Source: an uncultured Desulfobacter sp. | GTDB lineage: Bacteria > Desulfobacterota > Desulfobacteria > Desulfobacterales > Desulfobacteraceae | Reading direction: 5' to 3' | DNA length: 64,000 nt | Assembly: GCF_963677125.1 (NCBI RefSeq) | Contig: NZ_OY781882.1 | Coordinates: 1,806,501 to 1,870,500, forward strand | Shown here: positions 24,368-32,951 of the stretch, in pieces | How the letters are laid out: every line of letters begins with the position of its first letter | Numbering within the stretch: the stretch's first letter is position 1 | Notes under the pieces: generated by a model | Databases searched by the model: none | What the model was told of the DNA's origin: nothing | Seen by the model: the letters and a program-made list of their open reading frames with translations, nothing else | Position numbers and translations under genes: made by a program

Positions 24368-26134
24368 GTGAAAATTATATTTGTCAATCCATCCTGCCAG
24401 GATCCAAGGGTTACGGACCCGGATGCGCTCCAGGTCCCCATCGGACTTTATTACCTGGCATCAGAACTTTTGGGCCAGGGTTGGGTATCAGGCATTTTAA
24501 ATCTTGCACCGGCAGGTCCGGCCAATGCATCAGCCCAAGGATCAGTCCAGAAATCACTTGATTTGTTTGCTCAATCCATCATGCAGGAAAAACCTGAGGT
24601 CATCGGTTTTTCGGTCACCAGCCCCACCCGGATGAATGCCATGGCATGTGCAGCTATAGCCCGGCAAATCCTGCCGGACAGCCTAATTGTCTTTGGCGGC
24701 CCCGGGGCCACATTTATGGTGGATTTTTTATTTGATGCCTGTCCGGCTTTAGATGTGATTGTCAAAGGCGAAGGAGAGATCAGCACAACTAAACTGGTAA
24801 ATGCCGCAAAAAAAGTAAAAACAAATTTTGGCAGCATCCACCAGGACCAGACCATCAGACCTGAGCTGGCGCAGAACCTTGCCCAGATTCCCGGCATTGT
24901 TTTCCGCAATGGCTTAAGCCTTGATGACACAGGTATAGGTGAACTGATCAAAGACCTGGACACCCTGCCCCACCCGTCCAAGTATTTCACGTACCAGCAC
25001 CTGGCTATGTCCAGGGGATGCCCGGGCAAATGCACCTTTTGCGGATCTCCGAAATTCTGGGGCACATCTGTTGTCCGCCGCCACTCGCCCCAATGGCTGT
25101 TTGACGAAATAAAAGCCCTTGCCCAAAAAGGTGTCACCCATTTTTTCATCAGTGACGATACCTTTACCATGGATGCTGATGCCGTCAAGCAGTTATGTGA
25201 TAAAATTATCCAGGCCAATCTGGGCATCACCTGGAATGCCATCTCCAGAGTGGATTATATTGACGAGAGCATACTGGCCCCAATGCGCCGGGCCGGATGC
25301 ATCCAAATCAGTTTTGGTATTGAATCCGGGGCAGCATCCATAAAAAAAATCCTTGGCAAACCCATTGACAACGACATTTGCGTTGCAGCCTTTGACAAGG
25401 TGCGCGCTGCCGGCATCCTGCCCCGGGCCTATTTTATCTATGGGTCACCCGGGGAGACGGATGCCACCATCCAGGAAAGTATTGATTTGATGACCCGTTT
25501 GGGTCCGTTAAGTACGGTGTTTTACATGCTGGTAACCTTTCCCGGCACCGCCCTGTATAACCGTGCCTTGCAAAAGGGATGGACCCATGATGGCGTCTGG
25601 CAAAAAAACATTGAAGATCTGCCCTGGTGGGAACTGGACCCCAATATGGATTTTGGACGGGTTAAGAAGTGGGGGAATCGGCTCAGGCAGACATTTTTTG
25701 ACCATATAGAGGATTTTATCAACCGCATTACCTTTGATCCGGATAAAACATCTGCCCCCTTGCATGCGGACTTTTTATCACGGCTTGCCATGACCTTTTC
25801 CCATGGAGAGTATGCCCGGGATAAACGGGTGAAAAACAGTGAACACATGGCAATCAATCTGTTTGAAAAGGCGCTGGGAGTTTATCCTTGCCCCAGAGCC
25901 TTCCAGGGTCTTGCCATGATTTACCAGCAGCAGAAAAATTTTCCCAAGGCCATGGCTTTTCTTGACAAAGGGCTGTCCCATTTCCCAAAAGACAAGGATC
26001 TGTGTGTATGTATGGGGGTCTGTCTGATGAACACAGGTGATTTTCGCAACGCCCTGAAATTTTTTACCCCATTTGCCCAAGATCCGGCTTTGGGGCAGTA
26101 CATCAGTATATGTAAACAAAAAACAACCGTTTAA
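24368..26134 (+). CDS. B12-binding radical SAM protein with TPR tail
   Basis: 588 residues. The N-terminal ~150 residues form a cobalamin-binding-like domain (IGLYYLASELL, VIGFSVTSPTRM, FGGPGATFM, VKGEGE). The radical SAM core follows with the cluster motif CPGKCTFC (~220) and the typical FISDDTFTMD and ISFGIESG. The C-terminal ~120 residues look like two or three tetratricopeptide repeats (GLAMIYQQQKNFPKAMAFLDKGL). GTG start, 2 nt after the nitroreductase stop, no clear ribosome site. Proteins with this layout often methylate or rearrange unactivated carbons; the substrate cannot be deduced here. Confidence 0.88.
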   Translation: MKIIFVNPSCQDPRVTDPDALQVPIGLYYLASELLGQGWVSGILNLAPAGPANASAQGSVQKSLDLFAQSIMQEKPEVIGFSVTSPTRMNAMACAAIARQILPDSLIVFGGPGATFMVDFLFDACPALDVIVKGEGEISTTKLVNAAKKVKTNFGSIHQDQTIRPELAQNLAQIPGIVFRNGLSLDDTGIGELIKDLDTLPHPSKYFTYQHLAMSRGCPGKCTFCGSPKFWGTSVVRRHSPQWLFDEIKALAQKGVTHFFISDDTFTMDADAVKQLCDKIIQANLGITWNAISRVDYIDESILAPMRRAGCIQISFGIESGAASIKKILGKPIDNDICVAAFDKVRAAGILPRAYFIYGSPGETDATIQESIDLMTRLGPLSTVFYMLVTFPGTALYNRALQKGWTHDGVWQKNIEDLPWWELDPNMDFGRVKKWGNRLRQTFFDHIEDFINRITFDPDKTSAPLHADFLSRLAMTFSHGEYARDKRVKNSEHMAINLFEKALGVYPCPRAFQGLAMIYQQQKNFPKAMAFLDKGLSHFPKDKDLCVCMGVCLMNTGDFRNALKFFTPFAQDPALGQYISICKQKTTV

Positions 26135-26261
26135 TTTCTTATCGTAGTTATGCAGCTTGTTAGAGGGAACCGCCCTTATTGACAAGATAAACAAACTCAA
26201 AATTCCATTCCAAGGCACGATTTAATACATTGACCAAATCAAACATGGGAAGAATTACCAT

Positions 26262-28043
26262 ATGAACGATAATTATCAACTAGCCAATAAAACCAGAAGA
26301 GAACTGAAACTACAAAATACACGCCGGGACATCCTTGTCAGCGACGGAGCCAAAGCCCTGGACATGATCCTGGAAGCCCCCTCCCCTGCCACATTAATCC
26401 AGTCTTTTCCGGATCAGGACCTATACTACCTGATGCATAAAATCGGAGTCCATGATTTTATTCCGGTGCTGGCCCTGGCCGCATCCAGTCAGTGGGAGTA
26501 TATCCTGGATGTGGAGGTCTGGGATGATGATCGACTCAATCCCCATATGATGACCCAGGTGTTTTCCCTTTTGTTCAAAGCAGATCCCCAACGGCTTCTG
26601 CGCTGGGCCATCATGGAAAAACCCGATTTTATGGAATACTATCTGTCACAAAAAATGCATGTGGTTATCCGGGAACACGATGAACCACCGCCCGAGGATT
26701 TTGACGACTACATCACCCTGGATGACAAGTTTTATTTCAGATTTCCCGACCAAAAATCCGGCACGGAAGAAAATGATGAAAATGCGGAAGGCGCCCTTTT
26801 GCCCCAGGACGTTCCCCGGGAAGATGGGCTGCCGGATGACGCACCGGAGTTAATTGAACAGATGTTAAAAAGCCTTGCCGCAATGGATCTGTCGGTGGTC
26901 CACGGCCTGCTCCTTGAAACCGCAAGTCTTCTGCCCGCAGAAGCAGAGGAAGAACAGTTCAGACAAAAAAATATCAGGCTTGCGGAAAAAGGATTTTTGC
27001 CGGCCCACGAGGCCGTTGGTATTTATCAGCCCATTGCCCAAAAAAATTTAAAACACAGACCTGCAATCACCGATGCCCCCAGGATGTTTGATCCGGATAT
27101 GCCCATGCCGCCCATGTATTTCACCCAATTTTTAAAAGGGGATAACCTGTTTGTAAAAACCTTGGAACAACTCAACAGGCAAGGAGGGATACCGGACCTT
27201 GACAGTGAGCTTGCGGCCCTGATCAACAAGGTGATTAGCGCAGACCGAATCAAAATCAGAAATCGGGAGTCCATTGAAAAGCCCCTTGAAAAGACCATGT
27301 CCACACTGAGTTTGGGCCTTGAAGTGCTTATGGACGGCGCCACGGCCCAGGTGGAAACCGCTGCGGATCTGATCAAAAAATATTTTCTTGAAGATATTTT
27401 CAGAACCGGGGCCCGGGAAGGTGCAAGAATCCAGGCCATGGCAAACAAATGGTATGAGACAAGCTTTATCGGTGAAAAAAATCTGCCCTTAAGTTTTCTG
27501 GGGGAAACCTACCTGGGCATCCTGGGTGGCCTGATGATTCAGCGGCCCATGTTTTTTGCCGATTACGCCGACAAGGTTTTGTACCGCAACTTTGCAACCC
27601 TTGCCGACATAAGGGCCACCCGGCGGCAACTGGATGAAATCATCCGCCTGGATGATTTTCTCAGCAGCCTGGATGTGGACGTTACCACCTTTACCTTTGG
27701 GGTACTCACATACAAAAGCATGATCCTGACCTTGTGGGTCCGGGACCGTATGGGGCTGAATCAATCAAAACCATTGAGCCTTGCACCCATTGCGCTTGAT
27801 AAGTTCAAAAGCTTCTTTGCCCAGCTTTTCGGTGAAAAAGGCACCATCGGTGACACCCAGGCCAAAGATCTGGCTTTATGGGCCGCTCAGGTATCCGGTG
27901 TAGATGAAACAGATCTGCCCACGGCGCTCCAAGGCATTTTGTACGGACTGCTGCGCGAACTTGAGTCGGAATATGGCCATATTCAATTAGAAGACCTGGA
28001 CCCCCGATTTATGCCCATGTTTCTTCTTGCAGGCCAGGAATAA
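26262..28043 (+). CDS. DUF6178 family protein
   Basis: 593-residue soluble protein I recognise as DUF6178, a family of unknown function common in sulfate-reducing and related Desulfobacterota. Seen: a conserved N-terminal region (LILEAPSPATLIQSFPDQDLYYL), an acidic patch near 140-185, and helical repeats further on. No signal peptide, membrane helix, metal motif or nucleotide site was found. It stands alone, 128 nt after the radical SAM gene, and ends 7 nt before the convergent OmpR-type regulator. Confidence 0.75.
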   Translation: MNDNYQLANKTRRELKLQNTRRDILVSDGAKALDMILEAPSPATLIQSFPDQDLYYLMHKIGVHDFIPVLALAASSQWEYILDVEVWDDDRLNPHMMTQVFSLLFKADPQRLLRWAIMEKPDFMEYYLSQKMHVVIREHDEPPPEDFDDYITLDDKFYFRFPDQKSGTEENDENAEGALLPQDVPREDGLPDDAPELIEQMLKSLAAMDLSVVHGLLLETASLLPAEAEEEQFRQKNIRLAEKGFLPAHEAVGIYQPIAQKNLKHRPAITDAPRMFDPDMPMPPMYFTQFLKGDNLFVKTLEQLNRQGGIPDLDSELAALINKVISADRIKIRNRESIEKPLEKTMSTLSLGLEVLMDGATAQVETAADLIKKYFLEDIFRTGAREGARIQAMANKWYETSFIGEKNLPLSFLGETYLGILGGLMIQRPMFFADYADKVLYRNFATLADIRATRRQLDEIIRLDDFLSSLDVDVTTFTFGVLTYKSMILTLWVRDRMGLNQSKPLSLAPIALDKFKSFFAQLFGEKGTIGDTQAKDLALWAAQVSGVDETDLPTALQGILYGLLRELESEYGHIQLEDLDPRFMPMFLLAGQE

Positions 28044-28049
28044 ATTTAA

Positions 28050-28790
28050 TTATTCCCCGGGTTCAAAAATATATCCCACAGACCTGCGGCTTTTAAAATA
28101 AACCGGGGACTTGGGATTGGGCTCAAAATATTTTCTGAACCTGACGATGAAGTTGTCCACAGTTCGGGTGGAGGTATCCCTGGCATACCCCCACCCGGCT
28201 TTAAGAAGCATTTTCCGGGATAACGGTTTTTCCTGGTGGGCAATAAAAATACGCAGCAAAGTAATTTCCTGCTCGGTTAAAACGACTTCACCGGCGACAC
28301 ACTGGGCCGTGGATGTCACAAAATCAATGTGGTTTGCTCCAAAGGAATAGGAGGTGCCTTCAAATAACGCACAACCTGATTTTTCTTTTTCTTTTTCAGG
28401 CTGTGCATACCACTCTTTGCGTTTCACAAGCCGCTCCACACGCAAAAGAAACTCTTCCAGATCAAAGGGTTTGGACAGGTAATCATCCACACCGTATTTC
28501 AGTCCCCGCACTTTATCCTGGGTATCCCCCCGGGCCGATAAAATCAGCACGGGAATTTTTTCATCCTCCCGGCGAATGGTCTGGAGAATGGAAAACCCGT
28601 CGACCATGGGCAGCATAATATCCAGGACAATAAGATCCGGGCTCCAGGCTCGCCATGTTTCAAGGCCTTCAATGCCGTCAGCAGCCACTTTGGCCGCATA
28701 CCCCTGGAGGGTAAGATTTAGTTTGATGCCTTCGGCAATATGGGATTCATCTTCTATGATCAAAACACGTTTTTTTTCAGCCGTTTCCAT
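28050..28790 (-). CDS. OmpR/PhoB-family response regulator
   Basis: 246 residues: receiver (VLIIEDESHIAEG; phospho-Asp in LIVLDIMLPMVDG; Lys in DYLSKPFD) and winged-helix DNA-binding domain (LTEQEITLLRIF, WGYARDTSTRTVDNFIVRFRKYFE, SVGYIFE). Its start overlaps the kinase end by 31 nt, marking the pair. Target genes unknown. Confidence 0.93.
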   Translation of the reverse strand: METAEKKRVLIIEDESHIAEGIKLNLTLQGYAAKVAADGIEGLETWRAWSPDLIVLDIMLPMVDGFSILQTIRREDEKIPVLILSARGDTQDKVRGLKYGVDDYLSKPFDLEEFLLRVERLVKRKEWYAQPEKEKEKSGCALFEGTSYSFGANHIDFVTSTAQCVAGEVVLTEQEITLLRIFIAHQEKPLSRKMLLKAGWGYARDTSTRTVDNFIVRFRKYFEPNPKSPVYFKSRRSVGYIFEPGE

Positions 28791-29776
28791 AACTCCTTAT
28801 CTCTGACGCTGGCAATATTTGCCCGGGGAATGGTAATGGTAAATTTGGCGCCTTTGCCCTTGCCTTCACTGGACACCGCTGCGCGCCAGCCATGAATGGC
28901 AGCAATACTTGAGACAAGATACAACCCAAGGCCCGATCCTGTATTTGCCTGGTTACTGTTCCTGTCCCCTTGATAAAATTTTCTAAAAATCTTTTTTGTA
29001 TCCTGTTTTTCCACACCTATGCCGTTATCAATAAATTCTATGGTCACTTTCTGCAAGTAACTTTTAAATAAAATGGTCAAACAAGGTGTGCGGCTTTCAT
29101 TGTAGCGAATGGCGTTTGAAAAAATATTGGTCAGCAGAATATCCAATAAAAAAAGATTTACCGGATACTCAAATTTGCCGCCTGACGGATTTTTAATTTT
29201 CACCTCAAGATCCCTGAACAAAGAGGCATTTTTCTGACAGAATTCCTTTAAAATCAGAACAAGACTTTCACGGGTCACCTTTGATCCGAAATTCTGGCTC
29301 TCAATGCGTGCCAGATTAAGAATCCGGTCGATATTCTCCGTGAGCCGGTCAATATCCTTGAGCATATCAGTACTGTATTTTTTTATGTCCCCGGGATCCA
29401 TGGGGTGACGGATAAAGGTCTCAAGATAAAGGCGAAGGGATGTGACAGGGGTTTTAAGTTCATGGGTAAAATTATAGATAAAATTGTGCTGAAGCCGGAA
29501 CAGGTTCACGGTTTTCTGGTAATAGATAAAGGCAAGGAAGATACCGGCCAGCACCACGAAGATCAACAGGCTTAAAACAAGTATCGTCATCCCGGTTTTA
29601 GAAGGAAAAATGGCCTGGGGTGCGATGTTGAACTTGAGCATCACCACCTCCAAGGCCGAACGGATCTCCATGTATAAACTGACCGTAAGGACCAAAAATG
29701 TAGCCAGGGCAAAAAGGGAACAGGCAAAAATAAACACCGGATGAAGATACCACCGTGAAGGGTTCAGAATCTGCAT
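28760..29776 (-). CDS. Membrane sensor histidine kinase
   Basis: 338 residues with two transmembrane helices (~15-37 and ~62-84) flanking a short periplasmic loop of about 25 residues, so it probably senses the membrane or a partner rather than a soluble ligand. The H-box is NFTHELKTPVTSLRL, and ATPase motifs are SNAIRYN, DNGIGV and GSGLGLYLV. No HAMP domain is evident. It is co-transcribed with and overlaps the OmpR-type regulator. Confidence 0.92.
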   Translation of the reverse strand: MQILNPSRWYLHPVFIFACSLFALATFLVLTVSLYMEIRSALEVVMLKFNIAPQAIFPSKTGMTILVLSLLIFVVLAGIFLAFIYYQKTVNLFRLQHNFIYNFTHELKTPVTSLRLYLETFIRHPMDPGDIKKYSTDMLKDIDRLTENIDRILNLARIESQNFGSKVTRESLVLILKEFCQKNASLFRDLEVKIKNPSGGKFEYPVNLFLLDILLTNIFSNAIRYNESRTPCLTILFKSYLQKVTIEFIDNGIGVEKQDTKKIFRKFYQGDRNSNQANTGSGLGLYLVSSIAAIHGWRAAVSSEGKGKGAKFTITIPRANIASVRDKELWKRLKKNVF

Positions 29777-29865
29777 GGATCAATCTTTTTTAAATGTTTG
29801 AACAAAAAATTTATTTTTATATGCCATTATTCTGATAACCAACAGATGTCAAGATAATATCTTAA

Positions 29866-31086
29866 TTAATTGATACTTACGACATCTTCGGGAACAATTA
29901 ACGCCTGGGTGACAGCTGAAAGGCTTGCGCTGTTAAGAATTTTCAATTCCTTGTTATATCGTGCGCATAGATGCTTAACTTTTAAACATGCATTATGGCT
30001 GTTGCAGCTCACGGGGCAGACCACAACATCACACCGCCTGACCTTAGCGGCAAGATCGTCATTGCTGCTTCTAAGATAGCCGTCATGGTAGTCAAACTCG
30101 CCGCCGGCCTTTTCAACAATCTGCCGGTAGTAGGATTTCATCTTGGTAATGCCGCCGATCATAAAAATCCGTCTGGCACACAGACGGCGCCTTGGACAAT
30201 CCTGGTCGGGGCATTCCCCTGTTACCGGACAAGTCTTAGGCTCCCGGCAGTTGCAAACATTATCGGCCCCGGCAGCAAAGATCAAAGAAAGTTGTGCAAA
30301 CTCATCCTTTAGCATCGCGTTTTCATTTTCGGCACTGAACAATTGAATCTCAAGTTGTTTTCTCTCCCGTTCCGTGCGAAGGGTCTCTTCCTTTTGACGG
30401 TTCAACGCCTGTTCGAGGCGTTCAACATCCTGATTTAACTCAGGGCTCGGCACCGGGTTTATCTCTGTTTGGGCTTCAAGCTCTCCACGTTCTTTTTTCA
30501 ACCGGGTGTTTTCAGCTGCAAGCCAATCCTTTTCTTTACCTGTCTGCCTTAACTGACTAACCAGTTCTTTAATTTTTTTATTCTTATCACTGCTTTTATT
30601 TTTTTCCCTTATCAGGCTTTGATCAGAGGCTTCAAGCTTTCGCCGGATGCTGAAAATTTCAGTCATGTTGGCATGGGACATCATATGCACTTCACCATGA
30701 ATATCCTGAAGCAGATCTATTTGGGTATCCTTATGGGAAACAATGGCATACATCACAGGTCCAATGATCCCTCGTGCCGAATAGTCGTTCCACAACGCCC
30801 TGACCTCCTTTGCATTCTTTCTTTTATAAAGGGCCGCAATCTGCTTCATGTATTTTCTGGACTGATGCCGAATGTAATTATTTGTTTTAATGGACACTGC
30901 ATTTTCATCCCCCATGCATCCCATAAGATAAGAGTGGTATTCATAGGGTTTAAGATCGCTGACATCCCATCCGCATTTCTTAAGAATATCCTTATGCTTG
31001 CCTACAGACAACATGGCGCCAATCACGGGGCATTTAAAATTGCGTTCAATTTCCCATATGTTTAAAAAACACTTCATCGCATCCAT
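29866..31086 (-). CDS. DUF2325 protein with coiled coil
   Basis: 406 residues. The N-terminal ~150 residues are helical and of unknown function (CPVIGAMLSVGKHKDILK). A long coiled coil spans ~150-260. A Cys cluster follows (CNCREPKTCPVTGECPDQDC), then a C-terminal DUF2325 domain (IGGITKMKSYYRQIVE, YHDGYLRSS, CPVSCNSHNACLKVKHLC). GGAGG 7 nt upstream sets ATG 31086. DUF2325 proteins are widespread in anaerobes; no function is established to my knowledge. The nine or so cysteines suggest metal binding. Confidence 0.8.
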   Translation of the reverse strand: MDAMKCFLNIWEIERNFKCPVIGAMLSVGKHKDILKKCGWDVSDLKPYEYHSYLMGCMGDENAVSIKTNNYIRHQSRKYMKQIAALYKRKNAKEVRALWNDYSARGIIGPVMYAIVSHKDTQIDLLQDIHGEVHMMSHANMTEIFSIRRKLEASDQSLIREKNKSSDKNKKIKELVSQLRQTGKEKDWLAAENTRLKKERGELEAQTEINPVPSPELNQDVERLEQALNRQKEETLRTERERKQLEIQLFSAENENAMLKDEFAQLSLIFAAGADNVCNCREPKTCPVTGECPDQDCPRRRLCARRIFMIGGITKMKSYYRQIVEKAGGEFDYHDGYLRSSNDDLAAKVRRCDVVVCPVSCNSHNACLKVKHLCARYNKELKILNSASLSAVTQALIVPEDVVSIN

Positions 31087-31240
31087 CAAGGAACCTCCAA
31101 ACTTTATTGAATTAATATATTTAGTTAGATAGGACTAATAATTAATACAAAATACTATATAGTATGTCAACGATGAAATTTTACTGTCACTTTACAAAGG
31201 AAAAAAAGAATTGTAATGAGCCTGGCAATACAAAACAAAA

Positions 31241-31270
31241 ATCCCGGCAACCTTAGGTTGTCGGGATATT
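31241..31270 (-). terminator. Terminator of tRNA-Asn
   Basis: ATCCCGACAACC / GGTTGCCGGGAT hairpin with a TAA loop, followed by TTTTTGTTTT on the minus strand. On the plus strand it is followed by ATTTTTTT, so it could stop transcription both ways. Confidence 0.8.
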
Positions 31271-31279
31271 TTTTTAGGT

Positions 31280-31355
31280 TGGCTCCCCAGCACGGACTTG
31301 AACCGCGGACTTAGTGGTTAACAGCCACTCGCTCTGCCAACTGAGCTACTGGGGA
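31280..31355 (-). tRNA. tRNA-Asn (GTT)
   Basis: 76-nt cloverleaf on the minus strand with encoded CCA. Acceptor TCCCCAG pairs with CTGGGGA; D stem GCTC/GAGC; anticodon stem AGTGG/CCACT with loop CTGTTAA, anticodon GTT; T arm CGCGG-TTCAAGT-CCGTG; discriminator G. It has its own promoter and terminator and stands alone. Confidence 0.97.
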
Positions 31356-31384
31356 GCAGCGTCTCTCATTCAAAAGACTCGTGG

Positions 31385-31413
31385 GTTATATACCAACCCA
31401 AATCCCATGTCAA
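31385..31413 (-). promoter_or_regulatory. tRNA-Asn promoter
   Basis: On the minus strand TTGACA (31413-31408), 17-nt spacer, TATAAC (31390-31385). A near-perfect sigma-70 promoter about 30 nt before the mature tRNA. Confidence 0.85.
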
Positions 31414-31432
31414 GCAATTTCAATAAAAAAAT

Positions 31433-31461
31433 TTGACATCCTCTTTTCTTAAGATTATTGT
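31433..31461 (+). promoter_or_regulatory. Promoter of the small Q/T-rich protein gene
   Basis: TTGACA (31433-31438), 17-nt spacer, TATTGT (31456-31461); start near 31468, leader ~33 nt. Divergent to the tRNA promoter 20 bp away. Confidence 0.7.
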
Positions 31462-31500
31462 TTAATTGTATTAAACACTTCAGCAAGGAAAGGACACCAA

Positions 31501-31812
31501 ATGAATATCTACAGTATTCAGGGAATGAACGCCTACACAGCCAACACGCAAATGGCCGACACGGCTTCTGTCCAGAACACTAATAAGCAAGCAACCGAAA
31601 CAGACACCGAACTTACCCCCCAAAGCACCCAGACCCTTCAGCAAGCCTTTCAAGTTGAAATCACACAGGAGGCGATGACACTGCAGTCCCAAAAGGAAGA
31701 AAATTTGGCTGAAAAAGATCAGAAGCAGCTGATGGATCAGCTAACCCCGCAGGTCCAGCAGGGTGATCCGTTACAAAACCGACAAGGTGCTCAAATTGAT
31801 ATTATGGCCTGA
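31501..31812 (+). CDS. Small Gln/Thr-rich hypothetical protein
   Basis: 103 residues, no recognised family. It is rich in Gln, Thr and Glu and almost free of aromatics (MNIYSIQGMNAYTANTQ at the start, then long polar stretches). No signal peptide, membrane helix or cysteine. Composition suggests a mostly disordered or helical protein; the N-terminal MNIYSI pattern resembles short flagellar or secretion-related proteins, but this is weak. It has its own good promoter and AAGGAAAGGA ribosome site, which argues that it is real. Confidence 0.65.
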   Translation: MNIYSIQGMNAYTANTQMADTASVQNTNKQATETDTELTPQSTQTLQQAFQVEITQEAMTLQSQKEENLAEKDQKQLMDQLTPQVQQGDPLQNRQGAQIDIMA

Positions 31813-31930
31813 CATCATTATTACCCTTAAATGTAGACAGGCGCCTATTTAATAGGATTCAATTATCCATCAATAGCATTTACGAGACTTTAAAAAAACC
31901 AACACTAACCCCTTTCGATAAGAGCTCATC

Positions 31931-32377
31931 ATGATTACTGAAGACGGCATTGTCACACACGCTACACCTGAAAAAGCCTGGATTAAAACCACCCGCTCAG
32001 CAGCCTGCGAAAGTTGTTCCTCAAAAGACTCCTGCGGCGTCAGCCACCACCCTTCTGAGGAAATGACGATTGTTGTACCCAACACACTAAATGTACTAAA
32101 AGGGGACCGGGTGATTGTGGGTATTGATTCAGGGCCCATGCTTTTTTTAAGTTTTTTTCTCTATGTATTTCCAATTATACTGTTGATCATAGGCGCACTT
32201 ATTGGGGATGCCCTTGCCCCTGTTCTGAAAATGGACAGTTCCGCCCTATCCATGGGTTTTGGTTTTTTACTATTTGCCGTCGCTTTTTTCATCATCAGAA
32301 GAAAGCAAGCCGGTATGTCAAAAAAAGACAAATACAAACCCTTCCTCGTCAGAAAAAAAGCCCCCCTCAGCTCCTGA
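31931..32377 (+). CDS. rseC: RseC/SoxR-reducing-system family protein
   Basis: 148-residue membrane protein of the RseC family. Four cysteines lie in CESCSSKDSCGV plus a His pair near residues 28-42, the usual RseC N-terminal metal or redox site. Two transmembrane helices span ~72-95 and ~103-122, and the tail is basic. RseC proteins are often encoded with rnf genes, and in enterobacteria RseC and Rnf together keep SoxR reduced. Here it sits just before the cytochrome-rnf operon, so a role in Rnf assembly or function is a fair inference. Confidence 0.85.
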   Translation: MITEDGIVTHATPEKAWIKTTRSAACESCSSKDSCGVSHHPSEEMTIVVPNTLNVLKGDRVIVGIDSGPMLFLSFFLYVFPIILLIIGALIGDALAPVLKMDSSALSMGFGFLLFAVAFFIIRRKQAGMSKKDKYKPFLVRKKAPLSS

Positions 32378-32419
32378 AAATTGCACCATTGTAATTAATT
32401 ATTTTCCACCACTTTTTCC

Positions 32420-32448
32420 TTGTAAATCTAAAATCAATATACTATATA
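32420..32448 (+). promoter_or_regulatory. Promoter of the cytochrome-rnf operon
   Basis: TTGTAA (32420-32425), 17-nt spacer, TATATA (32443-32448); start near 32455, about 53 nt before the cytochrome ATG. Confidence 0.6.
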
Positions 32449-32507
32449 CGCTCCAAGTTGTGGGTTCGTCGTTGACCTCTAACCCCTAAAATATTGAGAG
32501 AAGAATT

Positions 32508-32873
32508 ATGACATCACAACGCGACCTGAAAATAGCTGTATGGATCATGATCGTTCTTTTGGTCACAGGGATTATCTGTTATGCGTCCTTTTGTCCTCCG
32601 GTGCCTGATAATCCAGTCAGACTGATGTTTCAGAACAAAGCAGGCAAAGTTTTATTCACCCACCTCATGCACACAGACGACTATTCTTTAGATTGTCTGG
32701 ACTGCCATCACAACATTGAAGATGACGAAACCTACAACTGCAGTGAGTGCCATGAGGAAACCGGTGATGAAAGCATGCCTTCCAGGGCTGACGCATTCCA
32801 CGCCCAGTGCAAAGGGTGCCACGAAGATTATGGTGCGGGTCCGGTAGAATGTAATGCATGCCACGCACAATAA
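32508..32873 (+). CDS. Membrane-anchored tetraheme cytochrome c (Rnf-linked)
   Basis: 121 residues: an N-terminal transmembrane anchor (~10-30), then a periplasmic domain with four CxxCH haem motifs (CLDCH, CSECH, CKGCH, CNACH) and further histidines (HLMH, CHHN) as distal ligands, as in class III (cytochrome c3-like) proteins. Multihaem cytochromes precede rnf genes in several anaerobes, including Methanosarcina and some sulfate reducers, where they link Rnf to the periplasmic cytochrome pool. The first rnf gene begins 78 nt downstream. Confidence 0.88.
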   Translation: MTSQRDLKIAVWIMIVLLVTGIICYASFCPPVPDNPVRLMFQNKAGKVLFTHLMHTDDYSLDCLDCHHNIEDDETYNCSECHEETGDESMPSRADAFHAQCKGCHEDYGAGPVECNACHAQ

Positions 32874-32951
32874 TTTATTCAGGACAACAGACATAAACCT
32901 GAACAAAGTTACGGCATGGCTAAAGACTTTTACAACACTTAAGGACTAATT

